DNA of 64,000 nucleotides from Thermoflexus sp. (GCA_020724465.1 DYGX01000010.1:116291-180290); one strand, 5' to 3'. Counted from the stretch's first letter, positions 8,303-17,243 are shown. Translations and numbers: made by a program. The notes: generated by a model not told the origin, from the letters alone.

Positions 8303-9515
8303 CGGGCGACCATCCGGCAGCGGGCACGTTCGCCGGGCGTGTCTTGCCGCCGGGCAGGATGCGAAAGGTCCGGCCTTCGCGTGTGATCGTGCGGCGGATC
8401 AGCGCGCGCGCCCACAGCAGCGGCGCGATGAACGTGTCCAGCATCAGCAGTTGGGCGTAGGCGCCGGGATGAAACGCCCGCCCCAAGCGCAGGCGGTCGA
8501 GCTGGTAGGCCAGCACCAGCCGCAGCCAGGCGAAGGCGTACCAGGTCTGCCGCCCCCACCAGCGCCCCTCGCGCTCGGTGATCAGGCCCAGCACAAAACC
8601 GACGGTCAGCGGGTTGGTAAACGGCCACACCAGCGTATTGCGCAGGTGATAGGCCCGGCTGATGGTGAGCAGGTCGAGGATCTGCTCGGTGGCCTCGCTG
8701 ATGCTGATGCGCGACGGCACAAGCCAGACCGGCGCCGGGATGACGGCGACGCGCTGTCCGTTCTCGCGCAGCACGCGGCCCAGCGCCTGCCCGGCTGACG
8801 CGTCGTCCAGCAGGTGCAGCAGCCCGCCGGCTTCTTCCAGCACGCGGCGCCGCAAGATCATAAAGCCGTCGGCCAGCCCCTGCACGCGCTGGCTCACCGC
8901 CGCCACCGGCACCGTCGCCGTTCGCCCGTGATTGATGTGCAGCGCCATCAGCATCTCGCCCCCGGTCGCCACGGGCAGATTGCCGCGCCGTTCCGGCTGG
9001 AGCACCAGCGGCGGCGCGAACGCTGCGTCCACCGCCGGATCGGCCAGGGCGGCCAGGGCCGCGTTCCATAGTTCGGCGGTTAGCTGCGCTTCCGGTTCGA
9101 CGATGGCGATCAGTTCTCCCCGCGCTGCCTGCCAGCCCGCGTTGATCCGGTGCAGGCGCGGAACGCGCCCGGCCGGCGGGCCGCTGATCAGCACGCGGGC
9201 AATATCCGAATAGCTGTCGGCCACCTCGCGCGCAACCGGGTACGCCGGGTCAGACTCGCTCTCCAGCACCATCAGCAGCTCGTAGCGATCTGTGGGCCGG
9301 GTGATCGCCATGACGTGCAGCAGCGCGAGCGTGTCGAGCGTTTTGTCACGCAGCGGGACGATCACGGTGATGGATGGCGCGTTCTCGGCGGGCGGCGGGG
9401 GAGTCTGCCGCCAGAAGCGCCGGTTGGCGAGATAGACGGCGAACTGATACAGCGTGGACAGCACCAGCGCGTTGACCAGCAGCGTCTCGATGGCGTAGCG
9501 AATACGCCGGCCCAT
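8289..9515 (-). CDS. Membrane-associated GT2/GT21-like glycosyltransferase
   Basis: The 408-residue protein has an N-terminal membrane helix (about 8-30), a GT-A nucleotide-sugar domain beginning SITVIVPLRD, and C-terminal hydrophobic helices. The layout resembles ceramide glucosyltransferase/HpnI-like GT21 enzymes, which glycosylate lipids at the membrane. The usual DxD position appears to read VEPEAQ, and no clear QxxRW motif is seen, so activity or donor specificity may differ from the family. It lies upstream of the YceI-like gene (14-base overlap), and 12 bases after the preceding kinase gene stops, so the three are likely one operon. Confidence 0.7.
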   Translation of the reverse strand: MGRRIRYAIETLLVNALVLSTLYQFAVYLANRRFWRQTPPPPAENAPSITVIVPLRDKTLDTLALLHVMAITRPTDRYELLMVLESESDPAYPVAREVADSYSDIARVLISGPPAGRVPRLHRINAGWQAARGELIAIVEPEAQLTAELWNAALAALADPAVDAAFAPPLVLQPERRGNLPVATGGEMLMALHINHGRTATVPVAAVSQRVQGLADGFMILRRRVLEEAGGLLHLLDDASAGQALGRVLRENGQRVAVIPAPVWLVPSRISISEATEQILDLLTISRAYHLRNTLVWPFTNPLTVGFVLGLITEREGRWWGRQTWYAFAWLRLVLAYQLDRLRLGRAFHPGAYAQLLMLDTFIAPLLWARALIRRTITREGRTFRILPGGKTRPANVPAAGWSPDETR

Positions 9516-9527
9516 GTGGGACCCCTT

Positions 9528-10634
9528 TCAGCCAGCGATCAGGATCACAAGTGCCGCGATCAGCACTGCTCCGATCATAAACAACAGCACCCATATCCGA
9601 AAAACGGTCTGGCCTGGCGGGGCCGGAAGCGCATCGAGCGGGGGAAGGGCGTTGTTCAGGGCGGGGACGGCGGTGGACGGCGGCGGAGTGAAAGCCCGCA
9701 GCAGATCTTCGGGGATTGGTAGTGGAGCAGCGCCGGGGTCGGGCGGGTGCTCGAAGACCGGATTGGGGCCGGGCGGCGGCAGCGTTGCCAGGCGCGCGCT
9801 CAGGTGCAGCTCGCCGAGCGCGTCGTCGAAGGCGGCGCTGAGCGCCCCGGCGCTCTGGAAGCGCACCGATGGCAGCTTGGCAAGCGCCTTGCGCAGCACA
9901 TCCGCGACGGCCAGCGGCAGGTCCGGCCGGTAGCGCAGCGGGCTGGGCGCCGGCTCGCTGAGATGCTGGTGCATGACGGCCAGCGGCGTCGGGCCGGTGA
10001 ACGGCAGCCGGCCGGTAAGCATCTCGAAGAGCATGACGCCCAGCGAGTAGATGTCCGAGCTGGCCGTCAAGGCTTCGCCCCGGCACTGCTCCGGCGAGGC
10101 GTAGGCGACCGTCCCGATGAAGCCGCCCCGCCCGGTGACCACGTCCGTGCCTTCGTTCAGGTGCGCCACGCCAAAATCGCCCAGGTAGAGCGTGCCTTCG
10201 GCGTCGAAGAGGATATTCTCCGGCTTGAGATCGCGGTGAATGACGCCCTGCGAATGGGCATAGTCGAGCGCCCCGGCGATCACGGCCAGGACGCGCGAGA
10301 CGAACGGCAGCGGCAGAGCGCCCTCGCGCACGAAGCTGTCCAGCGTCCCGCCCTCGACCAGCTTCATGACGATATAGGGCATTCCGGCGGATTCGCCGTA
10401 ATCGTACACCGGCAGGATGTGCGGGTGATCGAGCCGGGCGGCCATCTGCGCCTCGCGCATGAAGCGCCGGTAGAGGTCGTCGTTGGCGGCCAGATGCAGC
10501 GGCAGGATCTTCACGGCGACATAGCGGTCGGCCTGCGCGTCGTGCGCGCGGTAGACGGCTGCGCTGCCGCCCGAGCCGATCCGGCTCAGCAGGAAATAGC
10601 GGTCAAGCTTGGTGCCGATCAGGTCAGTTGCCAT
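9528..10634 (-). CDS. Hanks-type Ser/Thr protein kinase with C-terminal membrane anchor
   Basis: The kinase domain covers about residues 12-275. The glycine-rich loop is IGSGGSAAVY, the ATP-anchoring Lys is Lys42 (VAVKIL), the catalytic loop is HRDLKPEN with Asp135, and DFG is at 153-155. The usual APE motif reads SPE. A Pro-rich linker follows and one transmembrane helix sits near the C-terminus (about 345-366), with no sensor domain beyond it. The kinase would therefore face the cytoplasm and be tail-anchored. It heads a probable operon with the GT2 and YceI-like genes. The substrate is unknown. Confidence 0.88.
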   Translation of the reverse strand: MATDLIGTKLDRYFLLSRIGSGGSAAVYRAHDAQADRYVAVKILPLHLAANDDLYRRFMREAQMAARLDHPHILPVYDYGESAGMPYIVMKLVEGGTLDSFVREGALPLPFVSRVLAVIAGALDYAHSQGVIHRDLKPENILFDAEGTLYLGDFGVAHLNEGTDVVTGRGGFIGTVAYASPEQCRGEALTASSDIYSLGVMLFEMLTGRLPFTGPTPLAVMHQHLSEPAPSPLRYRPDLPLAVADVLRKALAKLPSVRFQSAGALSAAFDDALGELHLSARLATLPPPGPNPVFEHPPDPGAAPLPIPEDLLRAFTPPPSTAVPALNNALPPLDALPAPPGQTVFRIWVLLFMIGAVLIAALVILIAG

Positions 10635-10753
10635 GCCGGTGCGCCGTGGGTGGCATGAGCCGCGGGTTTCTCTGGCTCCAGTGTATCACACCGATCGCGC
10701 GCCGGTTTGTTAAGCCGCTGCTAGGTTTTGTCACGATCTCTACGCGCGGGCGG

Positions 10754-11863
10754 TCATGGCGCGATGTGCTCGACCTCGTCACACGGCTCGCAGACAATCG
10801 TCTCGACCGGCTCGCCGGCGGCCAGAGCCGCGACCCAGTCGCGCACGGTGACGCCCTGCGCCCCCGTTGTGTAGAACTCCGGGCGGTGCAGCACGGTGTG
10901 TTCTGAGCCGCCGGCCAGGAAGTAGCGGAAGTTCGGCGCGGCCCGCGCGATCGCATCCAGCGTGCCCGGCAGGACGTCTTCGAGCGGCGGTGTGCCGGGA
11001 GCCAGCGACAGGAAGAACGCCTGCGTCGCGTCGTAGAGGGTGTTGTACTGCGCGAACATCACGTCCGGATAGTGCGCCGCCGCGGCGGTGTACAGATCCT
11101 CGAACGCCAGCTCCGCCGGAGATTCGATCGCCGCCAGCGCCGGGATCCAATCCGGCAGCAGTGCGATGGTGCCCCACGGCTCCAGCACCATCGCCAGGTC
11201 GAAGCCCGGCGCGCTGTAACCGCCGGCGCTGTCGCCAAGCACGGCGATGCGCGTCTGCGGGTAGTGCTCGATGATGGCCGGGGCGTGGAACGACGCGCCC
11301 AGCGCGCCCGCGCTCTCGCCGGTGATGAAGACGGATGCAGGTGCAGGGAAGTTGGCATAGGTCCACGCCAGCGCCGCCGACGCGTTGGCATAGCCCTTGT
11401 GGCGGATCGTCACGGCCATACTGCCGGTGCCGTAGTCCCGCACCGTGTCGCCCATGAACACGTCGCCGGTGCAATAGGGGATGACGATCATGTCGTAGTC
11501 GCCGAAGGGGTTGGCCGGGTTGTCGAAGTCGAAGATGCCATCCTCGGCCAGCTCGATCCGCTCCGGGTCGATGGTGGGCACGAAGGTGCGATTGAGCGGG
11601 CCGCAGGTCAGCGCGGACCAACACGCCCCGCCGCCGCTGAAGTAGATCAGCAGATCGTCGCCGGCACCTTCGCGCGCGGCGAACTGGAACGGCGAGCCAT
11701 CCGAGCAGGTCGTCTCGCCGCCCGGCGCGATCCAGGTCCAGTCGCCGGACAGATCGTCGCGGGTGGGTAGATCCCCCTGCGCGGTCGCACTGTCTGCAGC
11801 GGCGAGCAACGCCAGCACCATCACAACCAGACTGATCCAGCCAATAGACCGTTTGTAAGCCAT
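10754..11863 (-). CDS. Secreted pectinacetylesterase/Notum-like hydrolase
   Basis: The 369-residue protein has an N-terminal signal peptide with a likely cleavage after ATAQ (about residue 29). Family marks are the oxyanion segment YFSGGGACW (about 74-82), the nucleophile elbow TGESAGALGA with Ser184, and a late GGSEHTVLH that probably carries the catalytic His. Several Cys residues (TTCSDG, ACW, LTCG, YCTG, VCEPC) suggest disulphides outside the cell. Pectinacetylesterase-family enzymes remove acyl esters, but many members in bacteria that do not use pectin act on other substrates, so the substrate is not assigned. It lies between two kinase genes on the same strand. Confidence 0.8.
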   Translation of the reverse strand: MAYKRSIGWISLVVMVLALLAAADSATAQGDLPTRDDLSGDWTWIAPGGETTCSDGSPFQFAAREGAGDDLLIYFSGGGACWSALTCGPLNRTFVPTIDPERIELAEDGIFDFDNPANPFGDYDMIVIPYCTGDVFMGDTVRDYGTGSMAVTIRHKGYANASAALAWTYANFPAPASVFITGESAGALGASFHAPAIIEHYPQTRIAVLGDSAGGYSAPGFDLAMVLEPWGTIALLPDWIPALAAIESPAELAFEDLYTAAAAHYPDVMFAQYNTLYDATQAFFLSLAPGTPPLEDVLPGTLDAIARAAPNFRYFLAGGSEHTVLHRPEFYTTGAQGVTVRDWVAALAAGEPVETIVCEPCDEVEHIAP

Positions 11864-11929
11864 TGTGCCCCTCTTTCAGACCAACAGGCAGCCTGGCTCG
11901 GATTCTACCTCGGTGCGGCGAGAGGGGGA

Positions 11930-12796
11930 TCACGGGCGCTCGTCGCGGGGCGTGGCGGCCAGACCCAGGGCGGCGTCGAGCGTGCGGCTGAAGGCCAGCA
12001 CAGACGGGTAGCGGTCTTCGCGGCGCTTGGCGAGCGCCCGCTCCAGAGCCGGACGCACCGCTTCCGGCAGGGCCGGGTTGTGTGCCAGCGGGTCGGGCGG
12101 CGGCTCGCTCAGGTGAAGCGAGATCACCGCCAGCGCGGTCGGGCCGTCGAAGGGGCGTTGCCCGGCCAGCATCTGGTAGGCGACCACCGCCAGCGCATAC
12201 TGATCGCTGGCGCCGGTCAGTGGCAGGCCCAGGCACTGCTCCGGCGAAGCGTAGGCGGCGGTGCCCACGAACTCGCCGGGCGCGGCGTCGTGTGGGGCGG
12301 CCTGATCGAGTACAGTTGCCACGCCGAAATCGGCCAGATAAGGCGAGCCGTTGGCGTCGAAAAGCACGTTGCCCGGCTTCACATCGCGGTGGATGATCCC
12401 GCGCGCGTGGGCGTAATCCAGCGCCCCGGCAAGCTGCCGCACCAGCCGGGCCGCGTCGGCGAAGTCTGGCGGCGCTTCGTCCAGCCAGTCCGCCAGCGAG
12501 CGCCCGCTCAACAGCCGCATGACCAGATAGGGCACATCGCCGTCCTCGCCGTAGTCGTACACCGGCAGGATGTGCGGATGGCGCAGGTCGAGCAGCAGCG
12601 CCGCCTCGTGCCGGAACCGGGCGCGGGCCGCCGGCTGGCCTTCGAGGTGCAGCGCCAGCACCTTGATCGCGACTGGCTCGCCGGTGGCGCCGTGCTGCGC
12701 CCGGTAGACGTTCGCCATGCCGCCCGCGCCGATCTTCTCGGTGACGATGTAGGGGCCGATGGGGCGAGGGAGAGGCCCGGTCGGGAAAGGGGTCAC
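11930..12796 (-). CDS. Soluble Hanks-type Ser/Thr protein kinase
   Basis: The 288-residue protein is a kinase domain with almost nothing else. The glycine-rich loop is IGAGGMANVY, Lys45 lies in VAIKVL, the catalytic loop is HRDVKPGN with Asp138, and DFG is at 156-158. It has no transmembrane helix, unlike the neighbouring kinase. The GTG start at 12796 was chosen because GGGAG lies about nine bases upstream and the start then falls 25 bases after the hydrolase stop; the longer frame would overlap that gene by 92 bases. It is the third gene of a TPR-hydrolase-kinase operon. Confidence 0.87.
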   Translation of the reverse strand: MTPFPTGPLPRPIGPYIVTEKIGAGGMANVYRAQHGATGEPVAIKVLALHLEGQPAARARFRHEAALLLDLRHPHILPVYDYGEDGDVPYLVMRLLSGRSLADWLDEAPPDFADAARLVRQLAGALDYAHARGIIHRDVKPGNVLFDANGSPYLADFGVATVLDQAAPHDAAPGEFVGTAAYASPEQCLGLPLTGASDQYALAVVAYQMLAGQRPFDGPTALAVISLHLSEPPPDPLAHNPALPEAVRPALERALAKRREDRYPSVLAFSRTLDAALGLAATPRDERP

Positions 12797-12821
12797 GGTG
12801 GGGCGCTCCCGCTTGCGCCGC

Positions 12822-13559
12822 TTAGCCGGGCAGCAGATGCTGCCGGAACCAGTCGATGGTCCAGCCGAACACGGTAGGCCGCCACTGGGGATGCGCAAAG
12901 GTGTGGCTGCCACCCTCGAACCAGCGCCGCTCGCTCTGGTCGTTCAGCACGGCGGCGTAGGCATCGGCGTCGGCCCTCGGCACCACCTCGTCCCCGGTGG
13001 CGTGAATCACCAGCGCCGGCCCGCCAAAGCGCGCCAGCGCGCCGACCGGGTCCGCCCGGCGCAGCGAGTCAAGCAGCGGCGTGCCGAGCGTCAGCCCGCC
13101 GCGCGGCCCGGGAGCGAGGTCGTCGGCCATGCGCGCTGTGAAGGCAACCGCGTTCCACAGCACGGCGGCTTTGAGGCGCGCGTCCTGCCCGGCCAGCAGC
13201 GCGGCGATCGCCCCGCCCAGGCTCAACCCCACCACGCCCAGGCGCGCCGCGTCGATCCCCGGCCGGGCCGCGATCCAGTCCAGCGCCGCGGCGGCGTCGG
13301 CGACCTCGCTATCAACCGTGAACGCGTCGAATTCGCCGTCGCTGTCGCCCGAGCCGTAGAAGTCGAAGCGCAGCGCCGCGAAGCCGGCCCCGGCCAGGGC
13401 GCGACCCGCCTGGACGAAGAGCCGGTCATGCTCGATGTGCTGGCCGGTGAAGCCGTGCAGCAGAATCACCCCCGGCGCGGGCGCGGCATCCGGGCGGTGC
13501 AGCACGCCGCGCAGCGTGCCGAGCGGTCCCGCGAACGCGATCATCTCGGTGGTGGGCAT
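12822..13559 (-). CDS. Alpha/beta hydrolase, esterase-like
   Basis: The 245-residue protein has the serine hydrolase fold: HGFTG (35-39) forms the oxyanion hole, GLSLGG holds the nucleophile Ser113, the acid residue is likely in HATGDEVVP, and the His lies in GGSHTF near the C-terminus. It resembles cytoplasmic feruloyl/cinnamoyl-type esterases and DienHase-like hydrolases, but the substrate cannot be read from sequence. No signal peptide is seen. Its start is two bases after the stop of the TPR gene, so these two are translationally close and surely cotranscribed. Confidence 0.82.
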   Translation of the reverse strand: MPTTEMIAFAGPLGTLRGVLHRPDAAPAPGVILLHGFTGQHIEHDRLFVQAGRALAGAGFAALRFDFYGSGDSDGEFDAFTVDSEVADAAAALDWIAARPGIDAARLGVVGLSLGGAIAALLAGQDARLKAAVLWNAVAFTARMADDLAPGPRGGLTLGTPLLDSLRRADPVGALARFGGPALVIHATGDEVVPRADADAYAAVLNDQSERRWFEGGSHTFAHPQWRPTVFGWTIDWFRQHLLPG

Positions 13560-13561
13560 CG

Positions 13562-14122
13562 TCAGCCTTCCTGCTCCGGGGCGGACCCGCCTTGTCCGGT
13601 CAGGCGATTGCGCAGGCCGAGCAGGCTGCGCATCACCTTCTGGCGGGCGTTCGGGTTCTTGACGTAATCGAGGCCGATCTCATAGGTGGCAGCCGCCTGA
13701 GCCAGCTGCCCGCTGCGCAGTTGCAGGTCCGCGATGGCGAGCACGGTCTGACCGTAGTTTTCCTCGTCGCCTGCGTCCAAGAACAGCGCCGACGCCTCGC
13801 GGTAATTGGTGACCGCCTGCTCGGTGTTGCCCAGCCTGGCGTAGACGCGCGCCATGTTGCCCAGCACCTGCGCCAGACGGTGCGCGTCGGCATGCGCCTG
13901 GAAGACGGCGTGCGCCGCGCTCATCTCTTCGAGCGCCTGCCCGGATTCCCCCAGGGCGTGCAGCGCCAGCCCCAGATTGACCTGCATCTCGGCGGCCATG
14001 ATCTCGTTCCCGTCCCCGGCATAGGCACTCCGGGCGGCGCGGAAAGTGTCTGCCGCCTGGGCGTAGTCCTGCTGCATGAACTGCCTGATACCCTGATCTT
14101 TCAGATCGTCGGCGCTCGCCAT
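13562..14122 (-). CDS. TPR-repeat protein
   Basis: The 186-residue protein is built of helical TPR units, recognisable from repeats such as AEMQVNLGLALHALGESGQA, LGNMARVYARLGNTEQAV and AIADLQLRSGQLAQAA, covering about residues 8-165. There is no signal peptide or membrane helix. The start at 14122 has AAAGGAGC seven bases upstream, while the longer frame adds 36 codons with no ribosome site. It is probably a scaffold for protein-protein contacts and is the first gene of an operon with the hydrolase and the soluble kinase, so a kinase-related role is possible but not shown. Confidence 0.8.
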   Translation of the reverse strand: MASADDLKDQGIRQFMQQDYAQAADTFRAARSAYAGDGNEIMAAEMQVNLGLALHALGESGQALEEMSAAHAVFQAHADAHRLAQVLGNMARVYARLGNTEQAVTNYREASALFLDAGDEENYGQTVLAIADLQLRSGQLAQAAATYEIGLDYVKNPNARQKVMRSLLGLRNRLTGQGGSAPEQEG

Positions 14123-14198
14123 CCCATGCTCCTTTGCTGATTGGCCTTGTGCTATTGTCCTGGCAACCGGGCGGCCCGCGCAAGTGAGGTCCGCCCGT

Positions 14199-14828
14199 CT
14201 AGGATAGATACAGCCCACCCGTTGCCTCAAGCCAGTCCGCGATGCGCTCCACCGCGCCGGGCACGTCGTTGTCGGAGATGTCCAGGTGCAGCGCCGGCAG
14301 AGTCGATTCGCCCACCAGCCGGTCGAAAAGCGCCTGTTCGGCGACGAAAGCGCCCAGATCGTCGTACTGCGCGGGGTTCCCGGAGACTTTCAGCCGCTCG
14401 GCGCGGGCGGCCTCGAACGACTCCGGCCTGCGCGTGACGTACACCAGGCGGAAGCCGAGCGGCCTCAGGCGTTGCTCCAGCCAGGTGAAGTTGTAGTCTT
14501 TGCCGTGCAGGCGAAGTTGGGCTGCCCGCGTGGAGATGTGGAAACGGTCGACGATCCACGAATAATAGCGCTGCAGCTCGAACAGGCGCGCCCAGGTGTG
14601 GTAGGTCTCCATCGCCAGCGCCTCTTCTTCTGGCGCGAAGTTGATCAGCCCGCGCCCCCAGGGGAAGTTCGTGAAGGCGCACCATTCCGCCGAGACCAGC
14701 GGCGAGTGATAGCGGTATTTGCGCGGCCCGACGATGCGCGGGTGCTCGTTGAGCGCAAACGCGATCTCGGTCTTGAACGTCAGACGCGTGCCTTCCAGGA
14801 TGACTTTGGGGCAGAGTTTGCGTCCCAC
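14199..14828 (-). CDS. P-loop NTPase/thymidylate-kinase-like protein, degenerate Walker A
   Basis: The 209-residue protein starts KVILEGTRLTFKTEIAFAL, which has the layout of a nucleoside-kinase Walker A, but the Gly before the Lys is replaced by Phe (EGTRLTFKT). A possible switch or lid element DRFHIS and a hydrophobic strand LVYVTRRP follow; this resembles the dTMP-kinase-like fold in which DR(F/Y) binds the substrate base. The GTG start has GGGAG eight bases upstream. It lies between the GT39 gene and the TPR gene on the same strand. It could be a kinase-like or sulfotransferase-like protein; the assignment is tentative. Confidence 0.5.
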   Translation of the reverse strand: MGRKLCPKVILEGTRLTFKTEIAFALNEHPRIVGPRKYRYHSPLVSAEWCAFTNFPWGRGLINFAPEEEALAMETYHTWARLFELQRYYSWIVDRFHISTRAAQLRLHGKDYNFTWLEQRLRPLGFRLVYVTRRPESFEAARAERLKVSGNPAQYDDLGAFVAEQALFDRLVGESTLPALHLDISDNDVPGAVERIADWLEATGGLYLS

Positions 14829-14862
14829 ATGTTACTCCCTTGTTCGGCGCCCAGGCGGGCGG

Positions 14863-16767
14863 TCAGCGCAGCGCGAGCGCGCCGGCGGCGGCGTACTCGG
14901 CGCCGTCCGCCGTGTGCAGAATCGCCTGGTCCCAATAGGTGTAGAGCTTGACCCCGACGGTGTAGCGCCCCGGCGGCAGATCGAGTGGCAGCGCGAGCGG
15001 GTGCGCGTCGAAGACCGGGGTGCCCGGTGCCCAACCACTGGTCGGGGCGTGGCCGAGGGCGGGGAACCCGTCGTGCTGCGCGCGCAGCAGGCCGCTTTCG
15101 TCCAGCAGAAAGACGGAGACGCTGTAGTCGAACGGGGGCGGCGCGTCTGCTTCCCACCACAACAGCACCGGGATTGTCTCGCCCGGCGCGGCCTGGGACG
15201 GCAGCACCACGCGCCGCAGGATGATCGACTCGCCGAAGCGCGCGGCAGTCCCGCCGAGCGCCGCCGCCCGGTCGTAGCGGTAGCCGTAGATCGGGTGGCC
15301 GTGATGCTGATAATTGAGCGTCGCCGTCCGCACGAAACCTTCCTGCGCCAGCAGGTCCAGCACGTCGTGCTTCTTGGCCTCGTCGCCCCAATAGGCGTAC
15401 CACAGGCCGTCGGTGCGGTCCAGCACGGCCTTGACATGGGGCATGAAGAGCGTGTTGTACCGGTCGCGGTAGTCGAACAGCGAGATGACCGGGTCGCCGG
15501 TTGCTTGCGCCGGAAGCTGCCGCATGACCCGGCGAATGTCTGTGTCGCGGAGCGCCAGCTCCAGATGGTACCACAGCGCGGCGTGCTCGCCCTCGACGTC
15601 GAGCAGCACCGGCTCGCCTGCTGGACGCTGGGCGGCGAGGTCGGCGGCCATCTGGCGCCAGGGCGGCTTGACGTAGTAGGCGCTGGTAACCAGCAGCCCG
15701 TTGACCACCACCAGCGCGATCAAAAAGCCGCGCCCGAAGCGCTCGAAGGCGGTCAGGCCGAAGCCCACCAGCAGCGCGATCGCGGGCAGGATAACCGAGA
15801 GATTGCGGTCGGTCAGCAGCGGATAGCGTTTGTGGAGCGCCACGGTGAACAGGATCGGCGCTGCAAACCACAGCCCCGCCAGCAGCGCGCCGGAAAGCCG
15901 CCTCGCGCGCGGCAGACGGCCCATCGGCCCCGGCACGTGGCCCAGCGGCCCAAGCCAGCCTGCCAGCATCAGCAGCCCGTAGAGCGCGACCGGGCTGCCC
16001 AGCGACTCGGTCGCCAGGTATTCGAGCGTGGCGCGGTTGAAGGGCATGCCGCGCGTGGTCAGCACCTCGGCATCGACCGGCGTGTTCAGAAACTGGTGGA
16101 CGACGATCGCCGTCCAGGGCAGAAACGCCACCGCGATCAGCACGTGGAGCGCTGCGAAATGTCGCCAGAGCCGCCCGCCGCGCAGCGTGACCAGCGCGTG
16201 CGCCGCGATCGCCAGGTTGGCCATCGCGGCGTAGTAATGCAGGTGCAGCCCGATCACGCTCGACGCCACGAAGCCGAACGCCGCTCCGCGCCGCCCCCGG
16301 CGCCAGGCCAGATAGCACAGCGCCGTCGTCATCATGACGAAGTACAGGATCGGGTAGCTGCGCACTTCCTGCGTCAGCACAACGTGCTTGTCCATCAGGG
16401 CGAAGGCCAGCGCCGCGCCCACCCCAGCCAGCGGCGAGAACAGGCGCGCGCCCAGGCGATAGAGCAGGGCGATGCTGGCGATCGAGAACAGTACCGTCAG
16501 CCAGCGCAGCGCCAGCACGCTTGGCCCGGCGAGGGTATACCAGCCCCGCAGCAGAAAGGTGTAGACTGGTCCGTGCTGGTCGGTGAGGACCATCGACAGC
16601 ACCTCGCGCGGGGTCTGGCCGCGCGCCAGCCACATCGACCAGCCCTCGTCGCCCCACATGCCCTGCGCGTTCAGCCCATAGATGCGCAGCGCCGCCGCCA
16701 GCAGCAGCACGGCCAGCATCGGGCGCAGGGTCGAGCGAGCGGGAAGATGACGCGGTGTGTGGGTCAT
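14863..16767 (-). CDS. GT39/PMT-type membrane glycosyltransferase with C-terminal beta-domain
   Basis: The 634-residue protein has about ten or more transmembrane helices in its first 400 residues and the first-loop motif MWGDEGWS, whose Asp-Glu is the catalytic mark of GT-C enzymes such as PMT and ArnT. They transfer sugars from polyprenyl phosphates to proteins or lipids. The final 120 residues form a soluble extracytoplasmic domain with strands such as VLLWWEADAPPPFDYSVSVF and LDLPPGRYTVGVKLYTYW, which resembles the C-terminal domain of the GT-C-like protein at 18204-20837. The ATG at 16767 lies only about 8 bases after a TACAAT -10 box, so the transcript may be leaderless. Confidence 0.8.
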   Translation of the reverse strand: MTHTPRHLPARSTLRPMLAVLLLAAALRIYGLNAQGMWGDEGWSMWLARGQTPREVLSMVLTDQHGPVYTFLLRGWYTLAGPSVLALRWLTVLFSIASIALLYRLGARLFSPLAGVGAALAFALMDKHVVLTQEVRSYPILYFVMMTTALCYLAWRRGRRGAAFGFVASSVIGLHLHYYAAMANLAIAAHALVTLRGGRLWRHFAALHVLIAVAFLPWTAIVVHQFLNTPVDAEVLTTRGMPFNRATLEYLATESLGSPVALYGLLMLAGWLGPLGHVPGPMGRLPRARRLSGALLAGLWFAAPILFTVALHKRYPLLTDRNLSVILPAIALLVGFGLTAFERFGRGFLIALVVVNGLLVTSAYYVKPPWRQMAADLAAQRPAGEPVLLDVEGEHAALWYHLELALRDTDIRRVMRQLPAQATGDPVISLFDYRDRYNTLFMPHVKAVLDRTDGLWYAYWGDEAKKHDVLDLLAQEGFVRTATLNYQHHGHPIYGYRYDRAAALGGTAARFGESIILRRVVLPSQAAPGETIPVLLWWEADAPPPFDYSVSVFLLDESGLLRAQHDGFPALGHAPTSGWAPGTPVFDAHPLALPLDLPPGRYTVGVKLYTYWDQAILHTADGAEYAAAGALALR

Positions 16768-16775
16768 GGCCGGCG

Positions 16776-16804
16776 ATTGTACCGCGTTCGCCAGAGAGCG
16801 GGAA
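16776..16804 (-). promoter_or_regulatory. Promoter of the GT39-like gene, probably leaderless
   Basis: On the minus strand, TTCCCG (16799-16804) and TACAAT (16776-16781) are 17 bases apart. The predicted start point is next to the ATG at 16767, with no room for a ribosome site. Confidence 0.45.
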
Positions 16805-16828
16805 GGCCGGCCAGGCGGGGAATCACAA

Positions 16829-16856
16829 CGCCCGGTCTGCGTGTGCGGACCGGGCG
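16829..16856 (-). terminator. Possible terminator hairpin after the cold-shock gene
   Basis: A perfect nine-base-pair stem (CGCCCGGTC with its complement, loop of ten) lies 22 bases after the cold-shock gene stop. The minus-strand tail is only weakly T-rich, so termination is uncertain. Confidence 0.5.
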
Positions 16857-16878
16857 CTGAGATTGGCTTTGCCGGTGT

Positions 16879-17094
16879 TTAGTGGCCGAGGCGCACGACG
16901 TCGGCAGCCTGCGGGCCTTTCGGCCCATCGGCGATCGTGAACTCCACGCGCTCGCCCTCGGTCAGCTCGCGGTAGCCGCTGCCCTGGATCGCGCTGAAGT
17001 GCACGAAGACGTCCGAGCCGCCTTCACGCTGGATGAAGCCAAAGCCCTTCTGGGCGTTGAACCACTTGACAGTTCCCTGGATGCGGTTCGACAT
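16879..17094 (-). CDS. csp: Cold-shock domain protein (CspA family)
   Basis: The 71-residue protein is a single cold-shock OB-fold that binds single-stranded RNA and DNA. The nucleic-acid-binding motifs are intact: RNP1 KGFGFI (16-21) and RNP2 VFVHF (29-33), with the start TVKWFNAQ. The start at 17094 has AAGGAG nine bases upstream; the reading frame continues 50 codons upstream but that part is leader. The gene is preceded by a leader of about 140 bases with a strong hairpin and T tract, a sign of RNA-level control as is common for cold-shock genes. Confidence 0.95.
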   Translation of the reverse strand: MSNRIQGTVKWFNAQKGFGFIQREGGSDVFVHFSAIQGSGYRELTEGERVEFTIADGPKGPQAADVVRLGH

Positions 17095-17164
17095 GGTGGG
17101 AGTCTCCTTCCCTGGTACAAACGAACGATTGCTTGGTGATCGCAGGGGTTGTTGCAACAGGGAC

Positions 17165-17198
17165 AAAAAACTCCCAGGCACGCGGAGTCGCGCCAGGG
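17165..17198 (-). promoter_or_regulatory. Terminator-like hairpin in the cold-shock leader
   Basis: On the minus strand a ten-pair stem (CCCTGGCGCG with CGCGTGCCTGGG, one mismatch and one G-U pair; 17173-17198) is followed by six T residues (17165-17170). It lies between the csp promoter and the csp start. It may attenuate csp, or may end transcripts from the upstream HTH gene. Confidence 0.55.
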
Positions 17199-17243
17199 AA
17201 TTTGGCTTCCGGACATGCGAACAACCTGCATACACGGCCCTCA

